Assembly (NCBI GenBank): GCA_945870185.1
Contig: CAMBRK010000018.1
Location: forward strand, 1 to 64,000
Direction of reading: 5' to 3'
Source: Aureispira sp. CCB-QB1
GTDB taxonomy: Bacteria > Bacteroidota > Bacteroidia > Chitinophagales > Saprospiraceae
DNA: 64,000 bases
Shown here: positions 55,216 to 63,420 of the stretch, piece by piece
Numbering within the stretch: the first letter of the stretch is position 1
Layout of the letters: each line of letters begins with the position of its first letter
Translations under genes and position numbers: made by a program
The notes under the pieces: model-generated
Told to the model about the DNA's origin: nothing
The model's input: the letters and a program-made list of their open reading frames with translations, nothing else
Databases searched by the model: none

Positions 55216-56577
55216 ATGGACACACTAACCTGGCAATGGATCATTTTGATAGCAGTAAATGTTATCCTATATTGGGCATCGCCGTGGTCCCATAAAGCCA
55301 ATGATTTTTTTAAAGGCAGCAGCAACGACAAACAACCCAATACTTTTCTCCTGACCAGTAGCTTGGTCATCACATGGCTATTTGCTAAATCCATTACCAA
55401 CGCTGCTGATTTAGGATATCAATTTGGCATCGTGGGCGGTGTGGCTTATGCAGGATACTACATCTCATTTATGGTGGCTGGTATCATTATTTATTTCATG
55501 AGAACCAAAGGTGGTTATAAAAGTATACACCAATTTTTACAACACAAATACGGTCAAGGAGCCATCATCTTATTCACCGTTTTGATCGGTTTTAGGTTAC
55601 TCAATGAGATCTGGTCCAACACGATGATCGTAGGAAGTTACTTTGGCGAAAAAGGCAGCACAGGATATTACAGCGCCATTTTGGTCTTTACAGCTTTGAC
55701 ATTGGCTTATACATTAAAAGGTGGTATGCGCACTTCCATCATCACCGACTTGATTCAGATAGCCATGTTTGCGGTATTGATGATCATTATTTTGGGTTTG
55801 ATCATTCCACGCACCGAAGGTGGATTTACGACCATCGCCCAAAGTGGTGAATGGACCATGAGCCAAGGATTAAATTTGTTTTTTGTGGCACTAATCCAGG
55901 TATTGAGTTATCCATTTCATGATCCGATACTTACGGATAGAGGATTTATTTCCACACCCAAAACAACATTAAAATCTTATGTACTTGCCACATTTATTGG
56001 CGGTGGCTGTATCATATTGTTTAGCTCTGTGGGTACTTTCGCTGCTATGAATGGTTTAAATGCACCTGCCACTTTGGAAGTATCCAAGCTTTTAGGTATT
56101 TTTATGTTGCTTGCCATGAATACCATTATGATCACTTCTGCGGCAGCAACCATCGATTCTACCTTTACGTCCACATCAAAACTGGTACATTTGGATTTAC
56201 TTCAGGAAAGGGATTTGAGTATCACCAAAGCACGATGGACTATGGTTACGATTGCAGTATTAGGCACTTTACCGGTTTTATTCAATCCCGAAATCTTGTC
56301 TGCTACCACCATCAGCGGAACTATGGTATTAGGACTTGCTCCGGTCTTTGTTTTCTGGCATATCGACGCTCCAAAAATATCATATTATTTATCCGTCTTG
56401 GCAGGTATATTATTTGGTTTGTTGATGGTTTTTTATCCTGTGCCGGAGCGATTTTTACTGACCGATGGCAAGTATGCAGACTTATTGGTGGTAAATCTTG
56501 TTGGAACCATCGTATGTTTTTTATTGTTTTTAATCCCTGTATTTTTTGTCAAAAAAAATGCAATCAAATCTTCATAA
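55216..56577 (+). CDS. Sodium:solute symporter family protein
   Basis: The 453-residue protein has about twelve transmembrane helices. Family features include SLVITWLFAKSITNAADL, GYKSIHQFLQHKYGQGAIIL, GGMRTSIITDLIQIAMFAVL and AAATIDSTFTSTSKLVHLDL near the sodium-binding region. SSS carriers move sugars, amino acids, nucleosides or vitamins with Na+. It is 116 bases after susD and 7 bases before the fused radical SAM gene, so it probably imports the substrate released in the periplasm. Confidence 0.87.
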   Translation: MDTLTWQWIILIAVNVILYWASPWSHKANDFFKGSSNDKQPNTFLLTSSLVITWLFAKSITNAADLGYQFGIVGGVAYAGYYISFMVAGIIIYFMRTKGGYKSIHQFLQHKYGQGAIILFTVLIGFRLLNEIWSNTMIVGSYFGEKGSTGYYSAILVFTALTLAYTLKGGMRTSIITDLIQIAMFAVLMIIILGLIIPRTEGGFTTIAQSGEWTMSQGLNLFFVALIQVLSYPFHDPILTDRGFISTPKTTLKSYVLATFIGGGCIILFSSVGTFAAMNGLNAPATLEVSKLLGIFMLLAMNTIMITSAAATIDSTFTSTSKLVHLDLLQERDLSITKARWTMVTIAVLGTLPVLFNPEILSATTISGTMVLGLAPVFVFWHIDAPKISYYLSVLAGILFGLLMVFYPVPERFLLTDGKYADLLVVNLVGTIVCFLLFLIPVFFVKKNAIKSS

Positions 56578-56584
56578 TTCAGAT

Positions 56585-58495
56585 ATGAGCGAAGTAAAAA
56601 ATATTGGAAAATTAAGTGGGAAAGTACTTGTTTTTGGAGGTGTGTATTCCAACTTACAAGCATTGGAAGCACTACAAAAAGTGGCTGATAAAGAAGGTAT
56701 TGCCCCAAGTAATATCATTTGTACAGGTGACATCATCGCTTATTGTGCCCAACCATCAGCATGTGTAGATGCCATCGAAGATTGGGGCATTCATGTCATC
56801 CAAGGCAATGTAGAAGAAAATATTATCTTGGGCAAAGATGACTGTGGATGCAATTTTACAGAAGGTGGACGATGTGATATTTTTTCGCGTATGTGGTTTC
56901 CGTATGCCGTTTCCAAAATGACCGAAAAAAATCTTAATTACTTAAATACATTGCCGGAAAAGCTAGATTTTACATACGCTGACAGGACATTCAGGGTTTT
57001 GCATGGGTCAGAAGAGAATATTTCAGATTTTGTATTTAAGTCCACTGACTGGACAGTTAAGGCAGTACATTTTGATCATAATAATGCCGATGTAATTTTG
57101 GCCGGTCACTGTGGAATTCCTTTTGTAGATGAGCGGGATGGCAAAACATGGCTCAATGCTGGTGTCATCGGTATGCCTGCCAATGATAGTACCAAGACTG
57201 TTTGGTACGTTTTGATGGATGACGTAGCTGGCGTATGGACCTATAGTTTTCATAGGTTACAATATGACTTCAAAAAGGCACATGATCTTATGGTACAAAA
57301 TGATTTGCCGGAAACCTATGCACGCACGCTTGTAACAGGCATATGGGATAGCAATGAAATCCTACCTGAAAAAGAAGCTTACCAGCAAGGAACACCTTTA
57401 GAACTTGACTTGATGGTCCCTAAAAAAGTAACCATCGAAAAACGCAAAAAATCGCTTTCTGTTACCGGAAGTCCGCTTAATGATACTTTCTTTCAGCTCA
57501 AAGTCCTGAATGGAAAAGAAATTGCAGATACGAAGTTTACGCCCTTCGGAGAAAAAATTGCCCCTTTGGGTTTCAAACCATTAACCGCTACAGGCATCGA
57601 TATTTTCCAAATCAATATTGGTAAGCTTTGCAATCAGGTATGTACACACTGTCACGTAGATGCGGGTCCAGATAAGAAAAAGGAAAACATGGATCGCGAG
57701 ACGTTGGAAATTTGCCTGGACATTATTCGCAACCATCCTGTCAAAACGGTAGATATTACAGGTGGAGCACCGGAGATGAACCCACATTTCCGGTGGTTTG
57801 TAGAAGAATGCCGTAAAGCTGGAAAAACCGTCATTGATCGCTGCAATCTGACCATCATCGAAGCCAATAAAAAATACAACGATTTGCCGATGTGGTTTGC
57901 TGAACATGAAGTGCATATCATTTCGTCACTTCCTTATTTCTCTAAGGACAGAACAGATTCTCAGCGTGGTGATGGCGTGTTTGAAGATTCTATATCAGCG
58001 CTCAGAAAACTCAATGCCGTAGGATATGGTCAAGAAGGAAGCGGACTCATACTCGATCTGGTTTACAATCCATCAGGTGCCTTCTTACCTGGCAATCAAT
58101 ACAGCCTGGAAAACGAATTTAAAAAACACCTCAAGCAAAATTATGACATCGTTTTCAACAATCTTTTTGCGATTACCAATATGCCTATAGCCAGATTTCT
58201 GGATTACTTACTTGAGTCAGGCGATTATGAAGAATACATGTCAACCCTCATCAACGCCTTTAATCCTTCTACCGTTGAGCATCTCATGTGCCGCAACACG
58301 ATTTCCGTCAGTTGGGATGGCTACATGTATGATTGTGATTTCAACCAAATGCTAGATTTACCAGTCCATGCCGGCGGCAAAAAACACATTCGAGACTTTG
58401 ATTATGATACTCTGGTCAATCGCAATATTGTACTCAATCAGCATTGTTATGGATGTACGGCTGGGGCTGGTTCGTCTTGTGTGGGTGAGGTGTAA
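56585..58495 (+). CDS. Fused metallophosphoesterase / ArsS-like radical SAM protein
   Basis: The 636-residue protein has two parts. Residues about 10-240 are calcineurin-like: VLVFGGVYSNLQALEAL, CTGDIIAYCAQP, QGNVEENI, DDCGCNF and LAGHCGIPF. The usual D-x-H ligands are replaced by G-x-Y, as I recall for this subfamily. Residues about 310-636 are a radical SAM domain (CNQVCTHCHVDAG; CxxxCxxC Cys 349, 353 and 356) with the Cys-rich ArsS-type end CYGCTAGAGSSCVGEV. ArsS-type enzymes transfer a 5'-deoxyadenosyl group in arsenosugar synthesis, but no arsM is near. ATG at 56585 is chosen; 56558 is an overlapping alternative. Confidence 0.87.
   Translation: MSEVKNIGKLSGKVLVFGGVYSNLQALEALQKVADKEGIAPSNIICTGDIIAYCAQPSACVDAIEDWGIHVIQGNVEENIILGKDDCGCNFTEGGRCDIFSRMWFPYAVSKMTEKNLNYLNTLPEKLDFTYADRTFRVLHGSEENISDFVFKSTDWTVKAVHFDHNNADVILAGHCGIPFVDERDGKTWLNAGVIGMPANDSTKTVWYVLMDDVAGVWTYSFHRLQYDFKKAHDLMVQNDLPETYARTLVTGIWDSNEILPEKEAYQQGTPLELDLMVPKKVTIEKRKKSLSVTGSPLNDTFFQLKVLNGKEIADTKFTPFGEKIAPLGFKPLTATGIDIFQINIGKLCNQVCTHCHVDAGPDKKKENMDRETLEICLDIIRNHPVKTVDITGGAPEMNPHFRWFVEECRKAGKTVIDRCNLTIIEANKKYNDLPMWFAEHEVHIISSLPYFSKDRTDSQRGDGVFEDSISALRKLNAVGYGQEGSGLILDLVYNPSGAFLPGNQYSLENEFKKHLKQNYDIVFNNLFAITNMPIARFLDYLLESGDYEEYMSTLINAFNPSTVEHLMCRNTISVSWDGYMYDCDFNQMLDLPVHAGGKKHIRDFDYDTLVNRNIVLNQHCYGCTAGAGSSCVGEV
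58456..58494 (+). repeat. 39-bp direct repeat, left copy (arsS-like 3' end)
   Basis: It begins TACGGCTGGGGCTGGTTCGT and codes for the conserved TAGAGSSCVGEV tail of the radical SAM protein. It matches 59664-59702 at 37 of 39 positions. Confidence 0.9.
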
Positions 58496-58536
58496 TAAAA
58501 ATTATTAAATATTGATAAAATTACTATTCTGAAAAT

Positions 58537-59607
58537 ATGGTAAGATTGATTTGTAAGTTTGTACTAATTTTCTTTTTATTGCTTTCATGCAAATCTGATG
58601 AAAAAAAATATTATTCTCATTTAATTTATGATTCAATAATAGATAAGATTTTTCTCTATGATAGTAAAATTACTTCTGAATATTTTATGTTTGGAAGCAT
58701 TAAATCTTACCATATTATAGATTCAAATTATGCTTTATCAAAACATTCTTCTATTAAAGGGTATTTTAATAAAATAAAAAAAGATGAGTATTTTGATGAT
58801 GATTATGCAGATATTCATTCAACTTATTTTGGTAAACGAATTGAATTGATCGCACATGGAAATCACGACAATCATAACATGTATCAAGTTTATGAAAGTA
58901 AGTTTAATAAATTGGTGAATTTAAACATTCGAAAAACATATGTCAATAAAAAATTGAATCATTTAGATTCTATCTATTTTAATGATGATCTTACACCAAA
59001 AATCATTTTGCATTATTCTGTACATAATGATTCTCTTAAATTGGTTGAAAAACACATAAAAGAATATAATGGTGATAGGGGACATTTGGATTTACATATA
59101 AGAGATAATGGTAGTTATGGATGGAAAAAATATTATACATCTGAAGGCAAATATCACTACATGTGTTATTTGACAGATATAAATAATGAAACTTATACAT
59201 ATAAAGAAGAAATGGCTAATTGCTGGTATTTTGAATTCGATGGTAATGATTTTAAGTACTTTTGTAATGGGGAAGATACTTTAGAATATGCTCACAAAAC
59301 CAAAATGTTGGTCGAAAAATCTTGGAAGGGTAAAACCTTTGTCTATTTTAATGATGAATATTTTCCAACCAGAAAGGAAGTATATTATAATGATGACAAA
59401 AAAATATCTCAAGTTACAATATATAATTATACTAAACAAGGTGATATTTCTAGCATCATCAATAATGATCTTTTTGAGAGAGTATCATCTATACAGCGCT
59501 CTTTTATCTATAAGTATGACGAGAAAAATAATTGGACCGAGAGATTGGAATACGAGAATAAGGAATTAGTTAATAAAACCATTCGAATTATAGAATATTT
59601 TAGATAG
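58537..59607 (+). CDS. A+T-rich putative lipoprotein, possibly inserted
   Basis: The 356-residue protein has a lipoprotein signal (LICKFVLIFFLLLSCKSD; Cys about residue 18). The long Lys/Asn/Tyr/Asp-rich mature part shows MORN- or RHS-like short beta-repeats (FVYFNDEYFPTRKEVYYNDD, NWTERLEYENKELVNKTIRI), as in DUF-type toxin-immunity or surface proteins. No domain is recognised with confidence. The gene is visibly richer in A+T than its neighbours. It is bracketed by 39-bp direct repeats of the arsS-like 3' end, so recent acquisition is likely. Confidence 0.65.
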   Translation: MVRLICKFVLIFFLLLSCKSDEKKYYSHLIYDSIIDKIFLYDSKITSEYFMFGSIKSYHIIDSNYALSKHSSIKGYFNKIKKDEYFDDDYADIHSTYFGKRIELIAHGNHDNHNMYQVYESKFNKLVNLNIRKTYVNKKLNHLDSIYFNDDLTPKIILHYSVHNDSLKLVEKHIKEYNGDRGHLDLHIRDNGSYGWKKYYTSEGKYHYMCYLTDINNETYTYKEEMANCWYFEFDGNDFKYFCNGEDTLEYAHKTKMLVEKSWKGKTFVYFNDEYFPTRKEVYYNDDKKISQVTIYNYTKQGDISSIINNDLFERVSSIQRSFIYKYDEKNNWTERLEYENKELVNKTIRIIEYFR

Positions 59608-59663
59608 CAATCCATTTTAATTAATGCTTTTATTTGCATTGCAATCTTTATTATACATCAGCC

Positions 59664-59702
59664 TACGGCTGGAGCTGGATCGTCTTGTGTGGGTGAGGTG
59701 TA
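59664..59702 (+). repeat. 39-bp direct repeat, right copy
   Basis: It begins TACGGCTGGAGCTGGATCGT and repeats 58456-58494 with two changes. It keeps the coding frame for TAGAGSSCVGEV and its own TAG stop, but has no gene attached upstream. Confidence 0.9.
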
Positions 59703-59735
59703 GTGTGATGAATTATTAAGAAATAGATTAAGTTG

Positions 59736-59743
59736 TATTTTTG
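59736..59743 (+). promoter_or_regulatory. Bacteroidota -7 box (TATTTTTG)
   Basis: A TAnnTTTG match 66 bases before the antitoxin ATG. No -33 element is evident. Confidence 0.35.
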
Positions 59744-59809
59744 TGTTAGATTTCGAACTTAAATTTATCAATAGTTGTTATTTAAATCATAAAAATAGAA
59801 TAATAGGTA

Positions 59810-60019
59810 ATGAGCACAATCGTCGTGGATACTGATAATCAAAATTTAGAAAAAGTTTTGATATATCTTAAAGAACTTAATATAAAATTTGAATTAATAC
59901 CTGATAATAAGCCTTACAACATTGATTTTGTAAAAAAAATTGAAAAAAGTAGAGCTGACCTTAAAAATGGAAAAGCAAAATCCATAACTTTAGAAGAGCT
60001 CGACAAATTATGGAAATAA
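59810..60019 (+). CDS. DUF2683-like antitoxin
   Basis: The 69-residue, acidic/basic helical protein (VVDTDNQNLEKVLIYLKELN, then KAKSITLEELDKLWK) resembles small Bacteroidota antitoxins paired with RelE/YoeB toxins. It lacks a visible DNA-binding domain. The stop overlaps the toxin ATG (10-base overlap), typical of toxin-antitoxin pairs. It may now have no active toxin to neutralise. Confidence 0.65.
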   Translation: MSTIVVDTDNQNLEKVLIYLKELNIKFELIPDNKPYNIDFVKKIEKSRADLKNGKAKSITLEELDKLWK

Positions 60020-60269
60020 AATATTTACCGGATGCAGGAGTTGACTTAGCATATTGGATAAAAACAAACAATAAAACTATCATAAAAAAAATTACTGACC
60101 TCATTCGAGACATCATTAAATCTCCTTACAAAGGATTAGGAAAACCTGAACCACTAAAGTTCCAATTTTCAGGATTGTGGAGTAGGCGCATCAATAAAGA
60201 GCATAGGTTAATCTAGAAGTTAGTGCTAATACCATCATCATTCACTCCATGCGTGGACACTATCAATAA
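60010..60269 (+). pseudogene. YoeB/RelE-type toxin, frameshifted before the catalytic tail
   Basis: The first 68 codons match YoeB-type mRNA interferases (DIIKSPYKGLGKPEPLKFQF, SGLWSRRINKEHRLI), then a TAG stops the frame. Sequence after it, read in another frame, is VSANTIIIHSMRGHYQ and ends at 60269, which is the normal YoeB tail with the catalytic His-Tyr. One missing base near 60214 (TA where TAT or TAC is expected) explains this. The shortened protein lacks the catalytic tail and should be inactive. Confidence 0.8.
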
Positions 60270-60511
60270 ATATTATCTGATTTAACCATGCCTGATTTTA
60301 TAGATAAAATTATTAGTATCCTGTGCTAAAAAAATGATAAAATGAACTGAAGGGTCAACCTATGAGTCATCAAAGTTGAAGCTTAACAATTAGCATAATA
60401 CAGATTCGTTGTTTCATTTGTTTTCCAAAATAAGTTAACCATTTCAAAAACCTTCACAAAAAACATTTGTTGCAACAAATATTAATTTAATCATATAAAA
60501 TACATAACATT

Positions 60512-60871
60512 ATGACAAATTTAGATAGAGCAAATGACATCTATGACATGATTGCTAAAGGTCAGCTTTTAGATGCATTTGACAAGTATTACCACAATGA
60601 CGTGCAGATGGAAGACGTTGGTGAAAACAACCTAAAACATGGTAAAGAAGCCTGTAGAGCGCATGAAGTCAACTTCCTGAGTGCAGTAGCTGCTTTTAAT
60701 GGCATGGGCGTAGATTCAGTAACTGTATCCGCTGATGGCAACACGACCTCTGTAGAATGCTGGATGGATTTGACATTCCAAGGTGCACCTTCCAATATTG
60801 TGATGAAGCAAGTAGCAGTGCAACAATGGCAAGATGGTCAAATCATCTCAGAAAAATTTTATCACAAGTAA
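60512..60871 (+). CDS. SnoaL-like/NTF2 family protein
   Basis: The 119-residue protein has the cone-shaped NTF2 fold: LDRANDIYDMIAKGQLLDAF as helix 1, YYHNDVQMEDVGENNLKHGK, then the sheet VDSVTVSADGNTTSVECWMD and VAVQQWQDGQIISEKFYHK. Members include polyketide cyclases, limonene epoxide hydrolase-like enzymes and small stress proteins. No catalytic residues are assigned, so the function is unknown. A strong terminator follows. Confidence 0.82.
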   Translation: MTNLDRANDIYDMIAKGQLLDAFDKYYHNDVQMEDVGENNLKHGKEACRAHEVNFLSAVAAFNGMGVDSVTVSADGNTTSVECWMDLTFQGAPSNIVMKQVAVQQWQDGQIISEKFYHK

Positions 60872-60908
60872 TGAATTGAATTGTAGTTCAATTTACATGA
60901 ATTCTCCT

Positions 60909-60958
60909 AAAAAGCAATGTTTCACAATCTAGTCGGATTATGGGACATTGCTTTTTTT
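60909..60958 (+). terminator. Terminator between convergent genes
   Basis: AAAAAGCAATGT (60909-60920) pairs with ACATTGCTTTTT (60945-60956), followed by T residues. It lies 38 bases after the SnoaL-like gene and faces the dehydrogenase gene. Confidence 0.8.
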
Positions 60959-60989
60959 ATAAAATGGATAACCCATCCTAGGATTATGC

Positions 60990-61910
60990 CTAACCTTCCA
61001 TGCTCACCACCACATTCCCTTTTTTCCGCCCAGTATCCACATACCTGTGTGCTTCCACAATATCGGCCAAAGTAAATATTTTATCTATTACAGGTTTTAG
61101 TGTTCCTTCAGTAAAGATTTTGGATAGAAGTTCTAGTTGATCGATGGACTCGGAAGCATATTCCATACCGCCTACTGTTTTGAAAATGCCATTTTGTGTC
61201 AATAGCTTTTTAAACTGTTTGTGGTTGTATTTGCCCACAGCATCTAAAATAATATCGTACCGCTCAGGTAACATGGTAATGTCTTCTTGATCATAAGGTT
61301 TAACGTGATCAGCACCTAATAACAAACATAAATCTTTATTTGGAGCACTGCAAACGGCAGTAACATTTGCCCCATAATATTTAGCTATTTGAATCGCTGA
61401 TGTACCTACCGAACCAGTTGCACCAAGAATTAGGACTTTAGCTTTGTTTTTGTTCTGAATGCCCATTTTGTGAAGAAAACAAATCGCCGTTTGACCACCA
61501 AAGAGGATGGCTGCAGCCTCATCAAAATTGGCTTCTTTGGGCATTTGAAGGATCATGGATTTCTCTGATACTGCAATATATTCTGCATGACAACCAAACT
61601 TAAAAGCGGTCAATCCAAACACCTGATCTCCAATTTCATAACTTTTAACATCTTGACCCATAGCTTCTATAATTCCTGCATAAGTGACGCCCAAAATAGG
61701 TTTTCTAGGTTTGTTCCAGCCAATAACCAGTCTCATCATGATTTTCATCCAGCCATCTACTTGCAATCCTCTGACCCTGACGTCTCCGGAATTGAGCGTG
61801 GAAGCTATTATTTTCACTAGGATTTGGTCGCTTTTGGGTGTAGGTTTCGGAATGTCATGAATTTCAATGACTTCTGGTGGTCCGTATTGTGTACAAAGTG
61901 AAGCTTTCAT
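60990..61910 (-). CDS. Zinc-less alcohol dehydrogenase / quinone oxidoreductase family
   Basis: The 306-residue MDR-superfamily enzyme has the GroES-like N-terminus (QILVKIIASTLNSGDVRVRG) and nucleotide-binding loop VLILGATGSVGTSAIQIAKY (about residue 152), then YDIILDAVGKYNHKQFKKL. It has no structural or catalytic zinc ligands, so it resembles quinone oxidoreductase-like enzymes using NAD(P)H. The true substrate is unknown. It is convergent with the SnoaL-like gene. Confidence 0.85.
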   Translation of the reverse strand: MKASLCTQYGPPEVIEIHDIPKPTPKSDQILVKIIASTLNSGDVRVRGLQVDGWMKIMMRLVIGWNKPRKPILGVTYAGIIEAMGQDVKSYEIGDQVFGLTAFKFGCHAEYIAVSEKSMILQMPKEANFDEAAAILFGGQTAICFLHKMGIQNKNKAKVLILGATGSVGTSAIQIAKYYGANVTAVCSAPNKDLCLLLGADHVKPYDQEDITMLPERYDIILDAVGKYNHKQFKKLLTQNGIFKTVGGMEYASESIDQLELLSKIFTEGTLKPVIDKIFTLADIVEAHRYVDTGRKKGNVVVSMEG

Positions 61911-61940
61911 TTGTTTTAATATTGGGTATTGGTTTAATAT

Positions 61941-62047
61941 TTTGATTTACCACTAAGTACACAAAGTTAACTACTAAGATCTCTAAAGTAAATTAAGTTG
62001 TGCTTAGTATTTTTATGAGTAATTCTTAGTGTTCTAAGTGGTCAAAA
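61941..62047. repeat. Degenerate inverted repeat of the CCACTAAG family
   Basis: TTTACCACTAAGTACACAAAG (about 61946-61966) and CTTAGTGTTCTAAGTGGTCA (62025-62044) are approximate inverted copies. The left copy matches the reverse complement of 46067-46094. It lies between two minus-strand genes. Confidence 0.5.
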
Positions 62048-62050
62048 TTA

Positions 62051-63274
62051 TCATTCTCTGAATGGGCTTCGGATGATAAATTCTTTTTCAGGTTTTACCA
62101 GATTTAAGACTGTACTCACTGCTTTATTGATGACTGGCTTGGTGTGTTTCAGATATAAGAACATAGGATGAGGAACAGCACCTACTGTAGATTTGATTTC
62201 TACTGCAGTCCTAGACATATCCACTATTTTGGATCTAGAATGGATTCCGTCTTTTATGAGATCATAGAGCATATTTAAGTAAATCTGATACTCTTCATTC
62301 ATATCTGGATCATAGCCCAAAAAGTGCGCATCCAGAACATCCAAATTCTGTATAGACGTGTGAAAAGCAATCATGGTGTCTTGCTTCCACCAAGTGACAA
62401 ATTTAATTTTGTCTCCCAAAGACGCCTTTAGGTTTTCAAAATATTGTGGATGGAGTACAAAGGCATTAAAACCGGCTTGATCTGATATATTTTTGTATAA
62501 GGCATGAATGATGTCTCTGTGTATTATGATTTCATCCACAGTAAGTTCTTTTTTGATGAGCTCCGTAGATTTTTGCAGTGCTTTGCGGGCACGTACTCTA
62601 TACTTCGATTTGAGTGCTTCCATATAATCGTCAAAATTTCTCCATTCTGGGTTAAGGTATAGGATCATTTTGGGCTGTACTGAGAATTGGGTGTAACCTT
62701 GGGTGGTAGTTGGATCCATAGGGAGCTGGTCTTTAAATAAATCCTTGATTAGAATGAGGTCAGTATGTATATTCGTTTTTACAAGTTGAAGATTCAATTT
62801 TTCTGTGGCTTTTGCTACCAAATATATTTGAGTATCATTGGATATTTCCTGATCAAACAATATTCCATACTTTCCTGTCAATAGTAGATTACCACATACT
62901 AAGGTTTGGAATTCTAAACTATTGACCAAAATATTTCTTAAAGGCGATATGATCTTGTTTAAAATGTCATCGGATTCTGGTCCTGCTTTTCTTAAGTTTT
63001 CTTTTAGTTTTACATATTTTTTCTGAAAGTATATCAAGCCTATGGTTTTATGACCATCTTTCACAATACAATAATAGGGTTTAATCCCTGAAGCAGGACA
63101 CTTTTCGATACAATATAGAAATGCAGGTGAAAAGAAAATATCTTTTGCTTCTGAAATGATCGACCAACTGGGTTCTACATCGGTCATGGTATCCGAGATT
63201 AAAAAGCTGTATCTACCATCTGCTTGTTCGGGAATTGCCGTATTTTTACAAAAGCCTTTGGTGATGGTGGTCAT
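62051..63274 (-). CDS. FemAB/GNAT-like acyltransferase domain protein
   Basis: The 407-residue protein has a split GNAT fold like FemAB and DUF482/BioF2-like proteins: EWRNFDDYMEALKSKYRVRA, then RKALQKSTELIKKELTVDE, then LDVLDAHFLGYDPDMNEEYQ. Members transfer amino acids or acyl groups to cell-wall or lipid precursors. The basic SKYRVRARKAL stretch fits a substrate-binding loop. The substrate is unknown. Confidence 0.72.
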   Translation of the reverse strand: MTTITKGFCKNTAIPEQADGRYSFLISDTMTDVEPSWSIISEAKDIFFSPAFLYCIEKCPASGIKPYYCIVKDGHKTIGLIYFQKKYVKLKENLRKAGPESDDILNKIISPLRNILVNSLEFQTLVCGNLLLTGKYGILFDQEISNDTQIYLVAKATEKLNLQLVKTNIHTDLILIKDLFKDQLPMDPTTTQGYTQFSVQPKMILYLNPEWRNFDDYMEALKSKYRVRARKALQKSTELIKKELTVDEIIIHRDIIHALYKNISDQAGFNAFVLHPQYFENLKASLGDKIKFVTWWKQDTMIAFHTSIQNLDVLDAHFLGYDPDMNEEYQIYLNMLYDLIKDGIHSRSKIVDMSRTAVEIKSTVGAVPHPMFLYLKHTKPVINKAVSTVLNLVKPEKEFIIRSPFRE

Positions 63275-63420
63275 GAAGATGATTTTAAAAATGTTTTGTT
63301 TTGTAACTATGAAATCATGAATACAAATCTACAAGTTTTTGTTTTAGAATTTACCAAATATTCGATTGGTGTTCCAAAAAACAAGACCAAAGGAACAAAA
63401 AGTCAAAATGATTTATCAAT

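Noticed and set aside
49603-58495. Classical arsenosugar operon
   Set aside because: ArsS-like and DUF2064 genes are present, but no arsenite methyltransferase, arsenic regulator or efflux gene was found, so the arsenic role is left open.
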